This document shows positions 38,718 through 50,539 of a DNA stretch of 64,000 bases, one piece after another (within the stretch, counting starts at the first letter, position 1; the number at the start of each line of letters is the position of its first letter). The DNA comes from Stichopus chloronotus (taxonomy: Eukaryota > Echinodermata > Holothuroidea > Aspidochirotida > Stichopodidae). The translations under genes were made by a program, and so were the position numbers. The notes below the pieces were generated by a model, which was given only the letters and a program-made list of their open reading frames with translations, was not told the DNA's origin and searched no databases. Location: positions 9,898,643 through 9,962,642 of the forward strand of contig CM037840.1 in the NCBI GenBank assembly GCA_021234535.1, read 5' to 3'.

Positions 38718-41700
38718 ATGTTCAGGTTTTTCCATCTAGCCTTTCTTTTTGGCATTACCTGTAAGTACATTCGTAACAGTTCGTGTTTGCTTTAAAAGTT
38801 TAGTTAAACCTCTTTTGTATGTATTTTTTTTAAGGGAAATGGGGCGTTTAAAATATACCAACATTGCTTAGAAAGAAAACAGCTTTAATCATTATCAAAC
38901 CATTCAATCTCACCAATAAACATATCTGCAAAAGTGTCGTCTCCTAAAAACATGCACGTGATGAGTAATGGAAGATGCATCATTTGAATTTTGAAAGGTT
39001 TGAGTGAAAAAATACTTGGTGGGCAACAAATAACTGAATTTCTATCTGAAACTTAATTTCTCGAAAAGAGGGGCTACGGTTCTTCCTCATGGTGAATAAT
39101 CTATCATTCTATGTCGACAAACATTGGTTTTACAAATATCGTAAGTTGTTTTCTGGAAAATCATAAACGCCTTATTTCTCTTTAGTTGACCTGATTCACT
39201 CTAATTTCGATAGATAAGTGACGATGAAGTAATAGTGGAAGGCATACTTGACAGTTCTTCTCCTCTTATACTATCAAAATTCAATATTGTCTAATATTAC
39301 CAAGTGATATTTTCTGTTTGCTTTTAATTGCCATCCTTCCTTTAATGTTAATATTTTTTCAATTTCTTTTGTTGTTTACTGCTACATGTGAGTTCTTTAT
39401 GTAATTGTTACGATCAGTGGCGGCACCAGGATCTTAAAAGTGGGGGGAGGGGGGGGGGCAAATGGAGGTTAAAAGAAAATGTTAGGGGGCAAAAATTTTT
39501 TCGCGCACAGCGTGAAATCGAGTGCGAAACGTGAAACTTACCGGGTGGGGCCCAGGGGCCCGCCTTAGGGCCCCCGGTGGGGTCCAGGGGCAAAGCCCCG
39601 GTGGAAGCTTTGAGGTTTTAGCAAGTCTCTTGGTAAAAAATTAAGTCCCAGGATAGGGGTATGTTGGTCCATAATGCATCATCCAAAGCAAAGATTCCAA
39701 ATGATTTTAATGCAAGCTAGGCTTATTTGGCTATTACTCTTCTCAGCTGACAACATGAAAAGTTGGAAAGCGACAATATGTTTAAAAGCTACTTATTAGC
39801 AATCTCTTGACACTTTTTACACTTTTCTTAAAACAGAAAGGTAAATGCAATATGTACAGTATATTAACAGGGAATAGATATATACATATGTATCTGTTAC
39901 ACTTTAAGTTTACATATCGAGCATACCAGGTAGTAGATAATGTATTACAACTACAGCAAGAATTAATTAATTTGAAAAGTTTGGGAATGATTCAAACAGG
40001 GAGGGAAATTGTTTGTGAATTATTTTGCCTTGAAAACTAATGAAAGGACACTATACTTCAGGAGCTGAGTGGGGGGGGGATTGGGGGCAAAGGCTTTGAC
40101 TCCCCCCCCCCCCCGGTGCCACCCCTGGTTACGATCAAATAAGATACAGACGTAAAAAAAAAAAAAAAAAACGGAGAAAAATTACCCTCTCGAGCTGTAA
40201 AAGCAACATCGATTCATTCGCTTGTTGCTTTTGTGAAGAATAACAACAGAGAATTGGTGCTGGATATAGTTTCGATGTCGTGTGGCATGAATCTAGAAAA
40301 AGAGCTGGTATCATTGAGCAATTTTCAGACTAGGAAAACCCTTAGTGACAATCGGTTCACTGGAGTTTTTGTTCATGTTATCTACGACCATCTTTGAGAT
40401 ATAGGACATTTCAAAGTTTGATGATTACCGGGTTTCACATTAGTAAGTGATATCTCTGTTTTTGAAAAGGAAATTGATGAAACTGTCCACTTTAAAGTCT
40501 GCCATATGTTCATTCTCTGCTTGATCACATACTACCAACTCAGGAAAGCAATTAAGGCACACTGCGGCGGCCTTAACATCTAACAGTTACATGGGGAGGT
40601 TTCTGCTCAATGGGGCATTTGCTAATTTATTATTTCTGCATTGTGGGCAGACTGAAAACCAAAAAAAAAAATTGGAGGCACAGATCAGGTGACAAGTTTA
40701 ACGTCTGACCATACACACCCCCACACCGCCTTCGATGTTATGAGGTATTTTGTATAAATGTTTAGAAGAAAAGACACTGGATGAAATAGATGATCCCAAA
40801 ATTAAACTATCTAGGCTTACAAAATTCTCAATTGTCCTTGAAATAAGGTAGGTAAACAAAGGATGACAAAAGACCTATCACAGAAGTTCATCTCTTTGAC
40901 ATCACAAATTTGCATAGTTAGCCAATGTTTATTCATGACGCAGGTGTAGGAACTTGTTGAACAAATATTTATGAGATGAAACAGATTTCTGTAACTAGTA
41001 AATTTCCTCACAGTATTCGGATGATAAGATACTATGAACGCAATTTTCTTTAAGCGATAGTATCCTATGCGCTACTCTTCTCATGGAGCTTCGCCCCTCC
41101 CCTCCCCTCCATTTTTTGCCCCCACCCTCCCAATTTTAAGATCATGATAGCGTCATTTGTGCCTACAGTAACGTTCAAAGACGTCAATTAAATAAATATT
41201 CAACAATTAAGAGCTACGATGGAATACAAATGCGCCTTAAAAACGATGGCCAAGCATTGATCAGTGGGGATTTTGATCTTTGTATGAATTTTAATTTCAT
41301 GAGACAGTCTTAGCCTTTTTAGGTAGCTATTAATCTCATTCATATATTCACACCCACTGATTTTTTTTTGGAATATTCATAGATGCCAACGAAGTCTGTT
41401 ATCCAGACTTGGGATGTTTTAGCAATGGCCCACCTTTTTTGGACGCTCAGGAACGACCCGTGAGTTTACTTCCAAGTGCCCGAGAAGATATTGACACCAA
41501 ATTCTTCTTGAACACCCCCACCAATCCTCAACAAATCGACGAACAACTAATATCGAATCAAGATGGTCTGTTAACGATTTCAAAATCAAATTTTGATCGC
41601 ACCTTAAAAACGATATTCATCATTCATGGATATCTGGAAATAGGGGACTTGACATGGATGACTGACATGGGAGACGAGTTGTTGAAGTATGGTCACTTCA

Positions 41701-44700
41701 ACGTATTCAGGGTCGTCTGGGACACCAAACCTGGCAACGACCACTACGCCAAAATGACCTCAAATGCCCGCATCGTTGGGGCCGAGATAGCCGTATTGAT
41801 TGATCAGTTAATGGTACGTAATGGAAAATTTACAAAATTTCACTCAAAAAAATCACTAAAAAAGTAGGAGAAAGGAGTACACTAGATAGCTACTATCTCT
41901 CCCCCAACCGTTAATTTGAAGTCATAATAACATCAAAGGTTGACCACATGCATGCTGTGGGTTATTCAACAGAATGACAAGTGTGGGCACATCACCTTGG
42001 TTTGAAATGTTTTGAATGTCAAAACCAACATGGCGGCAATTCATGTACCCAACGGTCACTTTATCAGTATATACGTTGTTACTTTCATGTTGCTTTGAGT
42101 ATTTTACAACAAGATAGATAAAGATAAATGGGCCTACCGTATGTCACATAAATTAAAACATAACATGATTTTAAACATGCATGCGATTACCTTTTTTTTC
42201 ATGTTTTTGATGTAACAACATTATACGTCAGTTTGGAGCATATCAAACAGAAATGATTTCCACGATCCCAAGCATTTATCTTCATGATGATGAGATTTCC
42301 CTGAAAAAATTCAGAAAACCTTCGTCCTTTCTCTACTACACATGTTGTTTTTCCTCGGCTTCCATTTAGCATGTTTTTATTCAACATTCAGCAAAACTCG
42401 ACCGGTTACTTAGCTAGCAGTCCATCTGCTTATCATCTCATTGGGCGTGGAATCGGTGCTCATGTTGCGGGCTACGCCGGAGAAAAACATGATCCGAAAC
42501 TCGGGAGAATATCTGGTAAACGATGAGTAAAGTATTTCTTCTGCTTTCAAACTTTTCAAACCATCAGTTTTTGAATCAGATTTTCAGTCTTACTTTCACA
42601 GGACAGAAAATTATTGCAGGCAGTTTTTTCCCTGAAGTTTTGGAAACCGAATCAATTACAAGAAACCAATGCGACTGTAATTACATCTTACTGAGAACGG
42701 AGAATATGTCATGTGTCTGTCATGTGTCTGTCACGTGTCTGTCATGTGTCTGGCATGTGTCTTGCATGTGTCTCTGTATAAGGTAGTCATACACTTTTTA
42801 CAATCATAAGTGGTAACTTGCTTAGACTCTTTAGTCATATTGCATAATCAAGTGCGGTTTATGTTAAAGTCTCAGTCTACGTCTGTCAGTTAGAGAATGT
42901 GAATGGCAAAAAGAGGAGTTGTCAAGGGGACAAGCTCGTAATGATGCCATCTAACAGAGCGCCTTCGTCGGTTGGCAAGTAGCGTCTGATGATATTTTTA
43001 TTTTTTTATTTTGATAAAACGTCTCCCGGATTGCCGGTACCTCTCAGGAAATGCTTCATTTTAAGGAGTGTTTTTGCGTATTTTTTTTTAGCTTGTGCGG
43101 ACTTTTTAACTTTCAATTTCATTTTTCAGACAGACGAGAGGGGGGGGGGGGATATTTTCACACGGAGCATGCTTCCACTCCCTGCACACCCCACCCAACT
43201 GCTGGTTACGCCAGTGCAGATCCGTACAATAAACTTTTTGACTTTACGATCGTTCCATTCCTCACCCATCTTGTTGACTCATTTACAAATGTATATGTAC
43301 AGTAGTCTTGTGCATTTTATAGATTGCCTGCCGAAGAATTTTGAGTTATTCGTTATACTTTCTCTGATGCCTTCGCTACTAATATCTGTATCTGTTTCTA
43401 CGAAGTCGCATATTATGTCATATATTCTTCTTCTTCCGTTTAGTGACGTTTTTCCTGTTGTTGACATTCATAAACGTGACGTCATTGTTCATCAATTTCG
43501 TCCGTAGGTTTAGATCCAGCCGGTCCGTACTTCGAACACACTGACCTCATCGTTAGATTGGACCACACTGACGCGCAGTTTGTTGACGTCATCCACACCG
43601 ACGGAAATCCAAGCGCAACGAGAGGTACGACTAAATAAGGGTGATGATATTAATAAAAAAAAAACAAATACGTTAAATATGAAGACAACCCACTCCGCGT
43701 AATTCCCTACACGTGGTGTCCTTCTGAAGTTCATGGTGTACGAGAGGCGAAGCACGGTCTTTTCTTTTTCCTTCTGATTTTCGACCAGCTCAGGATAGTA
43801 TGACAGTGCACGTAGTCGCCAATTCGGAGGACGGTGCTGCGGGCTCGTCCCCCACATTTCGATCGACGGGTTACACAATACCACGTCCCCCCCCCCCGAC
43901 TTCGTAGAAGAGAAATATTGAGGCCCTTTTTTCGAACCCCCCTCCCCCTCCCATTATGTCCCTCAGCAATTGGTATAGTCTAGCTGTTAACCCCTACCCC
44001 GAATATTCACATAAACAGATGCACACTTGGAAGTTATAACATCTTCATTTATTTTATATGTTAAAAATATAGGTATGGGTATGGATGAAGCAACTGGTCA
44101 TGCTGACTTTTATCCCAACGGGGGTAATGAACAACCTGCTTGCCCGAGCAGAATCATCTCAATTTTGTTCCTCGAGGGAACGCTTTACGAAGGTAAATAA
44201 ACCTCAATTCATTGGAAACGATCCACCGCAGGCTGAAGTGTGTGGCTAACGTTGCGAATTATTATTACCCTTTAAAGTGATATATTACTATTATTATTAT
44301 TGTTATTATTATTATTCCAAAATTTATAAAGCGCCACAACTAGAAAATTATAATCTGCTGTGCTGTACAGTATAAAAGATCAAATAAGAAAAAAAAACAG
44401 GAAACCAATAAAAGTTAAAAATCTAAACGTTAAAAGCTTGTCTAAAAAGGTATGTCTTAAGATTTGATTTAAATTACTTATGGATGAGCACAGCTTAAGA
44501 TTATCAGGAAGCGAGTTCCTGAGTCGAGGACCAGCCACAGCGAAACCACGTTCTCCGAAAGAAGTCGAGAACCGAGGGACAATTAAATGGATGGAAGAAA
44601 TAGAACGGAGCTGGTACTTCAAGCCCTCCCTCTTTGACAATAAACAAGATAAATAATCAGGGGCCATATAATTGAGAGCTTTAAACACTCAAAAGGATTA

Positions 44701-45045
44701 CCTTAAAACGAATTCTATACTTAACCGAATTCTTAACTTAAAGTGATATAAACAGCTGATAACGATATCAAGGACGGCCACATCCATGAAAATGCCATTT
44801 ACAAGGAGATTCCCTCAATGAAGAAAGCGTGATGAAGGGTTATCACGTGTTTTGCATTGCATCACGCTCTCCCTCATGACCGTTTAATAAGTGATCCCGC
44901 ATCTCACTAAGTGAGTATTCCGCCTAATCTGAATCTGTTAGGTAGCATACCGCTATGTAAATTGACCCCTTTGCCTTACTATATTCTATATCATTCGCGA
45001 AATTAATACAGTCTCCGAAGTCATGTGGAAGTTTTCGACGTTAAA

Positions 45046-45135
<90 letters not shown>

Positions 45136-48100
45136 TCAGTAAGAGTCCTCGCCATGGCGGTGGTCTTTCCTTTCTTTCCTTCTCCTGACTTCTTAAAGTT
45201 TCACTTTTAAATTCCAGCACTGGATTTGTCATTCATTGTTTCCGTTTGTTTTTATGAAGTTTGTTTCGCAGCTTTGTTTTCGACAATTCGTTGAATGCAG
45301 CTAATTGTTTCACGTGGTCTATGTGTTACATTTTAACCTCTTTTTTATATTGCTTATTTTCATGTAGCTTTTTTTTTTCTCTCCTTTTTTATTTATGTAA
45401 CCGCATGTTTTTACGTAGCGTTCTTTCTTTTCTTTTCCTTTACCTCTTATTCGTGTTTCTGTTTCCGTCTTACATTTGTTTTTTTTTTTTTAGCACCGTT
45501 TTTGCTCTATCTTTGCGATGTACCTGAATTTCCTTCTTGGAGTTCAATACATTTGTGATTCTCCATCTTCCATTCCCGACTCACTACAGGTGGCGTCCAG
45601 TATGTTCTTTGCGACCACGAGAAGGCCCACGAGATGTACATTGAGTCAATCTCTTCCAGCTGCAGATTCTTAGCTTCTCCTGCCTATGATAGCGACATCG
45701 AAGGTTATATGGACGGGGAGCCCTCATGCTATGACGTACATCACGCCATGCCTATGGGATTCCATGCTGATAGATCATTTATGATATCTGATACACAGTA
45801 CTTTCAGAAATACCTGACCTGTACTGTAACCGAAAAGGACCAACCTCACTGTAGTAAGTGTGTGAGAATGTAGGCCTAATTGTAGGCCCAACTCTTTCTT
45901 CCGTTAAGCAATGTGGACACTTCACTGTGTGCTGTTTACACTAAGAGAACCCCGTTTTTTTTTTTTTTTGTCATGCAATTTGTCGGCTGTGCAATTCCCA
46001 TCGACATCTCAAAGTTCTCTTCTCATATCTGTTTAAAGTATTTTTCATGAAGTTTCTGAATACCTAAATTGCCAAAAGAAGGTGTTATTCTGAATGGCTT
46101 TGTATTTCATATTATTTCCTTGCCCTATCCAGGGCTAATAACCACAAAGTAGGTGCTTTATAAACTGGTATCATCATGAATAATCAAGTTTCGTACTATA
46201 CTCTGCCTTTTATTTATTTATTTTTTTCGAAATAGTCGTCGTTGTCTATAGGCCTACGCTAGCGATTCCGATAGCGCAGACCTATGCACAGCCGACGGTC
46301 TGGCGGTCATGAAATCCTTCTCGGATAGCAAGGCTGACCGTTTAAGGAAAGACCTAACAAAGACCGTTCAAACTTCCTGACTAAAAATCACAGTCCAAAC
46401 CAACCTAACAACTGTCAACTTCCTAGACGTAACCCAAGACCTGAGAAGTGGATCATACCAACCCAACAGAAAAAGCAAATAATAACCCGGCCTACATCAA
46501 CCGCCTTTCAAAGGGTTCTGAAATCAGCAAACCAGGAACGCAAACAAAAGTCATGGAACTGTAGACATATGTGACATATATTATATATATAACATATACA
46601 ACATATATAACACATAGAACATACACAACATATATAACATGTAAGTAACTTGACTTTTAAAAGTATTCGTCTTTCTTTTTTTTTCTTATCAGAGAGCCAG
46701 TACAGAGCAGAAATCTTTTTCTCAGATGGAAAGGGAGCAGATGAAGCCCGTGGAGATTTATATCTCCAATTCGGCAACGAGGACGGGATGCCGGTGGAAA
46801 AAGTCCTAATGAGCAACAGGTAATTTATCCGTACTCATTTCCTTAAAATTATGCTCTATTTACTTTAATTCCTGAATGTCGCACGTATGATATGTAAAAG
46901 ATCATAGATGCATACTGCAACATGTATTCACTACTTACAGGTAAATATAAGGCGTTTGTTTTACAGAAAACAACCGTAGTTCTCAAACCAATGTTTGTGG
47001 ACATAAAATGACAGATTATTCAAAATAAGGAAGGGCAGTGGCCCCCTTTTCAAGACATAAGTTTCTCACAGATAGAAATTCAGGTATTTGTTGCTCATCA
47101 ATAATTTGTTCACCCAAACTTTTCAGAATTCAAATGATGCATCTTCCGTTAATCATCACATGCATAATGTTTTGAGAAGATGAAGCTCATGCGGATGTTT
47201 ATTGATGAGACTGAATGGTTAAACAATCATTAAACCTACTTTCTCTACATGCCATGTTGATGTATTCTGAACGCTCTATTTCCCTTTAAAGTGCAGTCGT
47301 ATGTTAGCTTTTTTTCATTTAAACAACGAAAAACGAGGCCTGATCTACGTTGAGAATGCTTTGATATGTTCCACTTTGCAAACAAGGCACGTGACGTAAG
47401 AATTTGATAAACGAAACTAAAGATTAGATAGGATTAAGATATGATTTTGCATGGCTTATGGTGCATTACAGAAAATCGTTTCAAATTGTTAAGGTGGGCT
47501 GGTAGCCACACGTTAGTATTATTAGTGATTATTTAATTTTTACGTATTCCTAAGGGTTTTTTTAAACTCTTACATGTGCATTCATTGACGTCATGTCATA
47601 AACAATTGCACCTCATCCTGGGTATGAAGTTTACTAAGCAATTAAAAGTGACACAATGTACTCAGACATAATCAGAAGGAGCATTTCCTCGGTTGATTCA
47701 CGCATTTTGTCAGTTAATTACTTCTTTGTTCTTGTGGTACACGCCCGTTCTTTGGAAGATACTCTTGAAAGGGAAATAAGTTGACCCTGTTTGCTTTACT
47801 GAAAAAAAAAAAAAATTATAGTTTGAAAAGCAATATGTGCAAAGAATGGTAGATCATTCGAAATAAAGACGGACGGAAATTTTCTTTTCAAGAGATAAGC
47901 TTTAAGCTACGTGTTAACGATCATAACTTGTAAATGATTTGTTCACCCAAACTAAATTATTTGATTTATTTCACATTTGCCTTGCAGTAACGGGGATAGA
48001 TCTTATCAGCCAGGACAAAGCTATACCGTTACAGGAATCGGTAGCACAGTCGTTGATCCTCTGACTTATGTTAGGTTTTCTTGGGACTATGACAGCGACT

Positions 48101-48246
48101 GGTACAATCCTTTCTCTTGGAAAATCATCAGGAGCCCGGATGTTTACGTACATTGCATCAAGGTGGATTCCCTTGACGTCGGACAAAGGTTTGGAAATTT
48201 TCAAAAGTATTACCTTACTAAACTCTTGCGACTTACGCATTGCTGA
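38718..48246 (+). CDS. Secreted pancreatic-lipase-like protein, nucleophile Ser replaced by Gly
   Basis: Eight exons: 38718-38760, 41383-41813, 42392-42515, 43508-43624, 44073-44192, 45590-45853, 46693-46819 and 47988-48246, all in phase, 494 aa, within the family's usual size. Exon 1 encodes the signal peptide [14 protein letters not shown], and the mature part starts near [11 protein letters not shown]. The alpha/beta-hydrolase domain has [16 protein letters not shown] (173-188): the nucleophile position is Gly178, not Ser. Asp202 (GLDPAGP) and His288 (CDHEKAH) are kept, at spacings of 24 and 86 against 24 and 87 in pancreatic lipase. A PLAT domain starts near residue 368 and includes [17 protein letters not shown]. 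Without the serine, lipolysis is unlikely; binding or carrier roles are known for serine-less relatives such as insect yolk proteins. The C-terminus assumes read-through of a weak donor at 48189 to the TGA. Splicing to 48467 and 49666 is an alternative. Confidence 0.87.
38831..39184. mobile_element. MITE with AAGGGAAATA-type TIRs (copy 3)
   Basis: Begins 'taagggaaatggggcgttta' and ends 'aacgccttatttctcttta', about 354 bp, in the same orientation as copy 2 and very similar to it inside. Located in lipase intron 1, only about 70 bp after the signal-peptide exon. Confidence 0.75.
39415..40127. mobile_element. Non-autonomous hAT-type element 2
   Basis: Ends CAGTGGCGGCACCAGG and GGTGCCACCCCTG are inverted repeats, flanked by an exact 8-bp duplication gttacgat (39407-39414 and 40128-40135), the hAT hallmark. 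It shares the GC-rich patch 'gggcccgccttagggccc...ggtggggtccaggggc' with hAT element 1, so the two are related. G/C runs lie just inside both ends. No transposase frame is seen. It is in lipase intron 1. Confidence 0.85.
42705..42778. repeat. Short tandem repeat 'gtcatgtgtct'
   Basis: About six to seven copies of a 10-11 bp unit (g/t)catgtgtctg, in lipase intron 3. Confidence 0.8.
44284..44760 (-). mobile_element. LINE 3' end fragment (CR1/L2-like)
   Basis: On the minus strand a 102-codon frame (44688-44380) contains [32 protein letters not shown] and NSLPDNL, the conserved C-terminal tail of CR1/L2-type LINE reverse transcriptases. It is followed by 'gtggcgctttataaat' and an (ATT)n tail at 44284-44316, typical of LINE 3' ends. 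It is strongly 5'-truncated and sits antisense in lipase intron 5. Confidence 0.85.
45049..45132. repeat. (AT)42 microsatellite
   Basis: 84 bp of uninterrupted AT dinucleotide in lipase intron 5. It is self-complementary and likely to be length-polymorphic. Confidence 0.97.
46291..46545 (+). pseudogene. Retroelement RT fragment (DGLAV...NFLDV)
   Basis: Translation gives DGLAVMKSF, then [35 protein letters not shown] and YINRLSKG with in-frame stops. This resembles the C-terminal part of reverse transcriptases of the DIRS/Penelope-like kind (DDG followed by NFLDV and KPN). Family assignment is uncertain. It lies in lipase intron 6, in the same orientation as the gene. Confidence 0.6.
46560..46645. 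repeat. AT-rich 'acatatataac' simple repeat
   Basis: Irregular repeats of acata(ta)n just upstream of lipase exon 7, after the RT fragment. Confidence 0.75.
46940..47289. mobile_element. MITE with AAGGGAAATA-type TIRs (copy 4)
   Basis: Starts 'gtaaatataaggcgtttg' and ends 'cgctctatttccctttaa'. The interior closely matches copy 1 in the same orientation ('aaataaggaagggcagtggcc' and 'gatgcatcttccgtt'). In lipase intron 7. Confidence 0.75.
47767..47962. mobile_element. Truncated copy of the same MITE
   Basis: The left end 'aaagggaaataag' and interior blocks ('gatcattcgaaataaagacgga', 'gatttgttcacccaaact') match the other copies. The right half is absent. It ends 25 bp before lipase exon 8, so it lies close to the branch-point region. 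Confidence 0.6.
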
Positions 48247-48466
48247 ATTAAAGCTTAAAAGTCCTGTTTTTTTTTTTTTTTTCATATTACGCTAAGACAA
48301 AGGATAAGTGCGGTATGTATTGTTATCGAGTTTGTTATTTTCATCACCCCACGGTGATGTTACCCTCACTCCGAAAGAAAACAATAACATGGTCAATTTG
48401 ATATTAAAATGCCCTGATCATCTTCATATCATGGCTGGGGATATTAAATATCAGCCCCGCATGCAG

Positions 48467-49769
48467 GGAAAAAAAAAATGTGTCACTGAGAGAACGATTT
48501 TCTTACTTGACGAAGACAATTCATCGTGGAGCAACAATGGCACAAAAAGGGCTGAGAAGTGTATCGGTCACTGCTACCATTGACCAGAGGACTGAGTCTA
48601 ACACCAACATATTACGTATCGCAGCAATCCCAAGAACAGGTAGTTCACGTGTACGCAACCAACACTAGACAGTCTGTACTAATAAACTGAATGCGTGTGT
48701 ATTGATAAACCAAAAAGATAGGATTATGTTTGATCTTAACTTTTTCTTTATTTTTAAATGTGCACGAGAGGTTGTACATGGACGTACTATGTCTTTCAAT
48801 GAAGGAAAATGACAGTAACTACTTAAAACAGCAAAAAACAGAAATCATATCTGAAAATTAACGGTTCTTACTATAAGCGCCTACGTAATGCATAATGAAT
48901 ATGTAACAGTACAGGTCTCTCTATAGTGTATCAAAAACATACTACTCACAAGTCATCGTTCCTTGGTAGGTATCACGAATTGTAGTATTTGGTGAAAGGA
49001 AGCACTTTATTTACGACTAACGTACGAACTGAACACAACATTGCGGGTTCAGTGATCCTCATCAGTTCTTTTGACTAACTGAATATTCAACACTAGCATA
49101 CTTCCCATTGGCTTGCTCAAAGAAGCACACCGTTGATTTGAATGAAAACTGCCAACCACTACATTATTGTATTATACACTTTTTGTCGTTATGTTAGAAG
49201 AATTTGAAATCATATGGCAGCATTAACCAACTGAAACCTATTTATTTTCCCAGATTGTCTGAATGGTGTAATTAAAAGCCTTACCGAAATTTTGGAGATG
49301 AAATTTCAATGTTTTTACTTTTTGCCTACGCCCGCAATCACTTTAAATTGCATAATGAATTTGTCCTTCTAAAGATCTGGTAAACGTTCATTCTCTGTTT
49401 GATTACATATTTTTACGAAAGGGAAATGGCGAAGCAGTTTTCATTAATACCTGATACCCCGTCAGTCTATTTAATGCAAAATTTGTTCCTTCATTGCCCC
49501 TGCTTATTGTGCTTTCTTCAGAAGAACAGTCACACAATGTACTTTATGACAGAAATATATGATAGAATAGAGAGAAATATGACAGAATATTATCCTTCCT
49601 GTATTGAAAGTCTTTTTTTTTTTTCAATCGTTTTGTCCCCAGTTTGACATTTTATTCTACCGCAGACGACGAACTCGTGCGTGGCAACGAGCGTGGTTAC
49701 CAAGACCATGGTGTTGAATTCACACCTACTGGACAACCCCGAATTACCACCATAGTTAAATCATTTTAA
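48467..49769 (+). CDS. Alternative 3' exons of the lipase-like gene (tentative)
   Basis: If the donor at 48188|48189 (CAAAG|gtttgg) is used, two further pieces fit its phase. One is 48467-48639 (acceptor gcatgcag, donor ACAG|gtagtt), containing VSVTATIDQRTESNTN. The other is 49666-49769 (acceptor ctaccgcag), containing DDELVRGNERGYQDHGVEFT and a TAA stop. The product would then be 567 aa, longer than the usual family length. The acceptor at 48467 has a poor pyrimidine tract and I recognise no family motif, so read-through is preferred. Confidence 0.3.
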
Positions 49770-50184
49770 TGATTGTCAAGTATAACCAAATGTTTGAACG
49801 GTAACTTTAAATGTCTCGGTAGGGTAGAAATAAGATTAAAAGGAAATATATTAAATAGACCTGTCATTAGTTAACCCGTTGAATAGCTGGATAACAAACA
49901 ACCCGATTTAACAACTACGATGCTACCTCCATTTCTACGGGGAAGTCGCGTACGTTGATCAGGCTATTGAACTTTCGCCTCTCCAATCGTTTGTCTCCGT
50001 ATACAGCACACGGTTATGTAACTGGGCGGTAAGCTATAACGTGAGATAACGAAATTTAAGCTAGATACACCAACCGGGTTGTCTTGACATTACTAAAATG
50101 TTTAAAATGATGTTTACAGTAACTTTCAAATAACGTATCCAACTCGTAACCTATGTACCACCTGATTTAGATCAAGTGTGATGA

Positions 50185-50190
50185 AATAAA
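50185..50190 (+). promoter_or_regulatory. Candidate poly(A) signal AATAAA
   Basis: AATAAA about 415 bp after the stop of the alternative last exon. It is the first clear hexamer downstream of 49769 that I noticed, and it could serve a long 3' UTR of the lipase-like gene. Confidence 0.25.
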
Positions 50191-50300
50191 GAGAAAAAAT
50201 AGCGAAGACGACTTGTTTTACTTCGTCTCGTTTCGTTTCATCCAACTTTATTTCAATCTCTCCCACATTGATAAAACTTTATATAAAAAATATAAAACTA

Positions 50301-50332
50301 TATATATATATATTATATATATATATATATAA
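50301..50332. repeat. (TA)n microsatellite
   Basis: About 32 bp of TA repeats with one interruption. It probably marks the 3' end of the minus-strand LINE that follows. Confidence 0.85.
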
Positions 50333-50539
50333 TGGATATATACAAAAGAAGTAAAAGTGAATAGAAGAAAGGGACTGAGGAGATACCAACAAGAACCTTC
50401 AGACAGCTTGAAAAACCCATTTGAACGAACGGAAAACAGTGAACGAATAAAAACGAAGTATGAAGGAAAAAAATAAAGCAACGACAAGGAAAAAACCACA
50501 AAATATAAAGGAAAAGAGGAAAATAGCTATGCAATCAGT

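Noticed and set aside
45025..45232. Tyr-Ile repeat frames on both strands
   Set aside because: Direct translation of the (AT)n microsatellite.
48950..49090. Possible third hammerhead on the minus strand (CTGATGAGGATCAC...)
   Set aside because: The CTGATGA box is present but no GAAA follows in the required place, so the core is incomplete.
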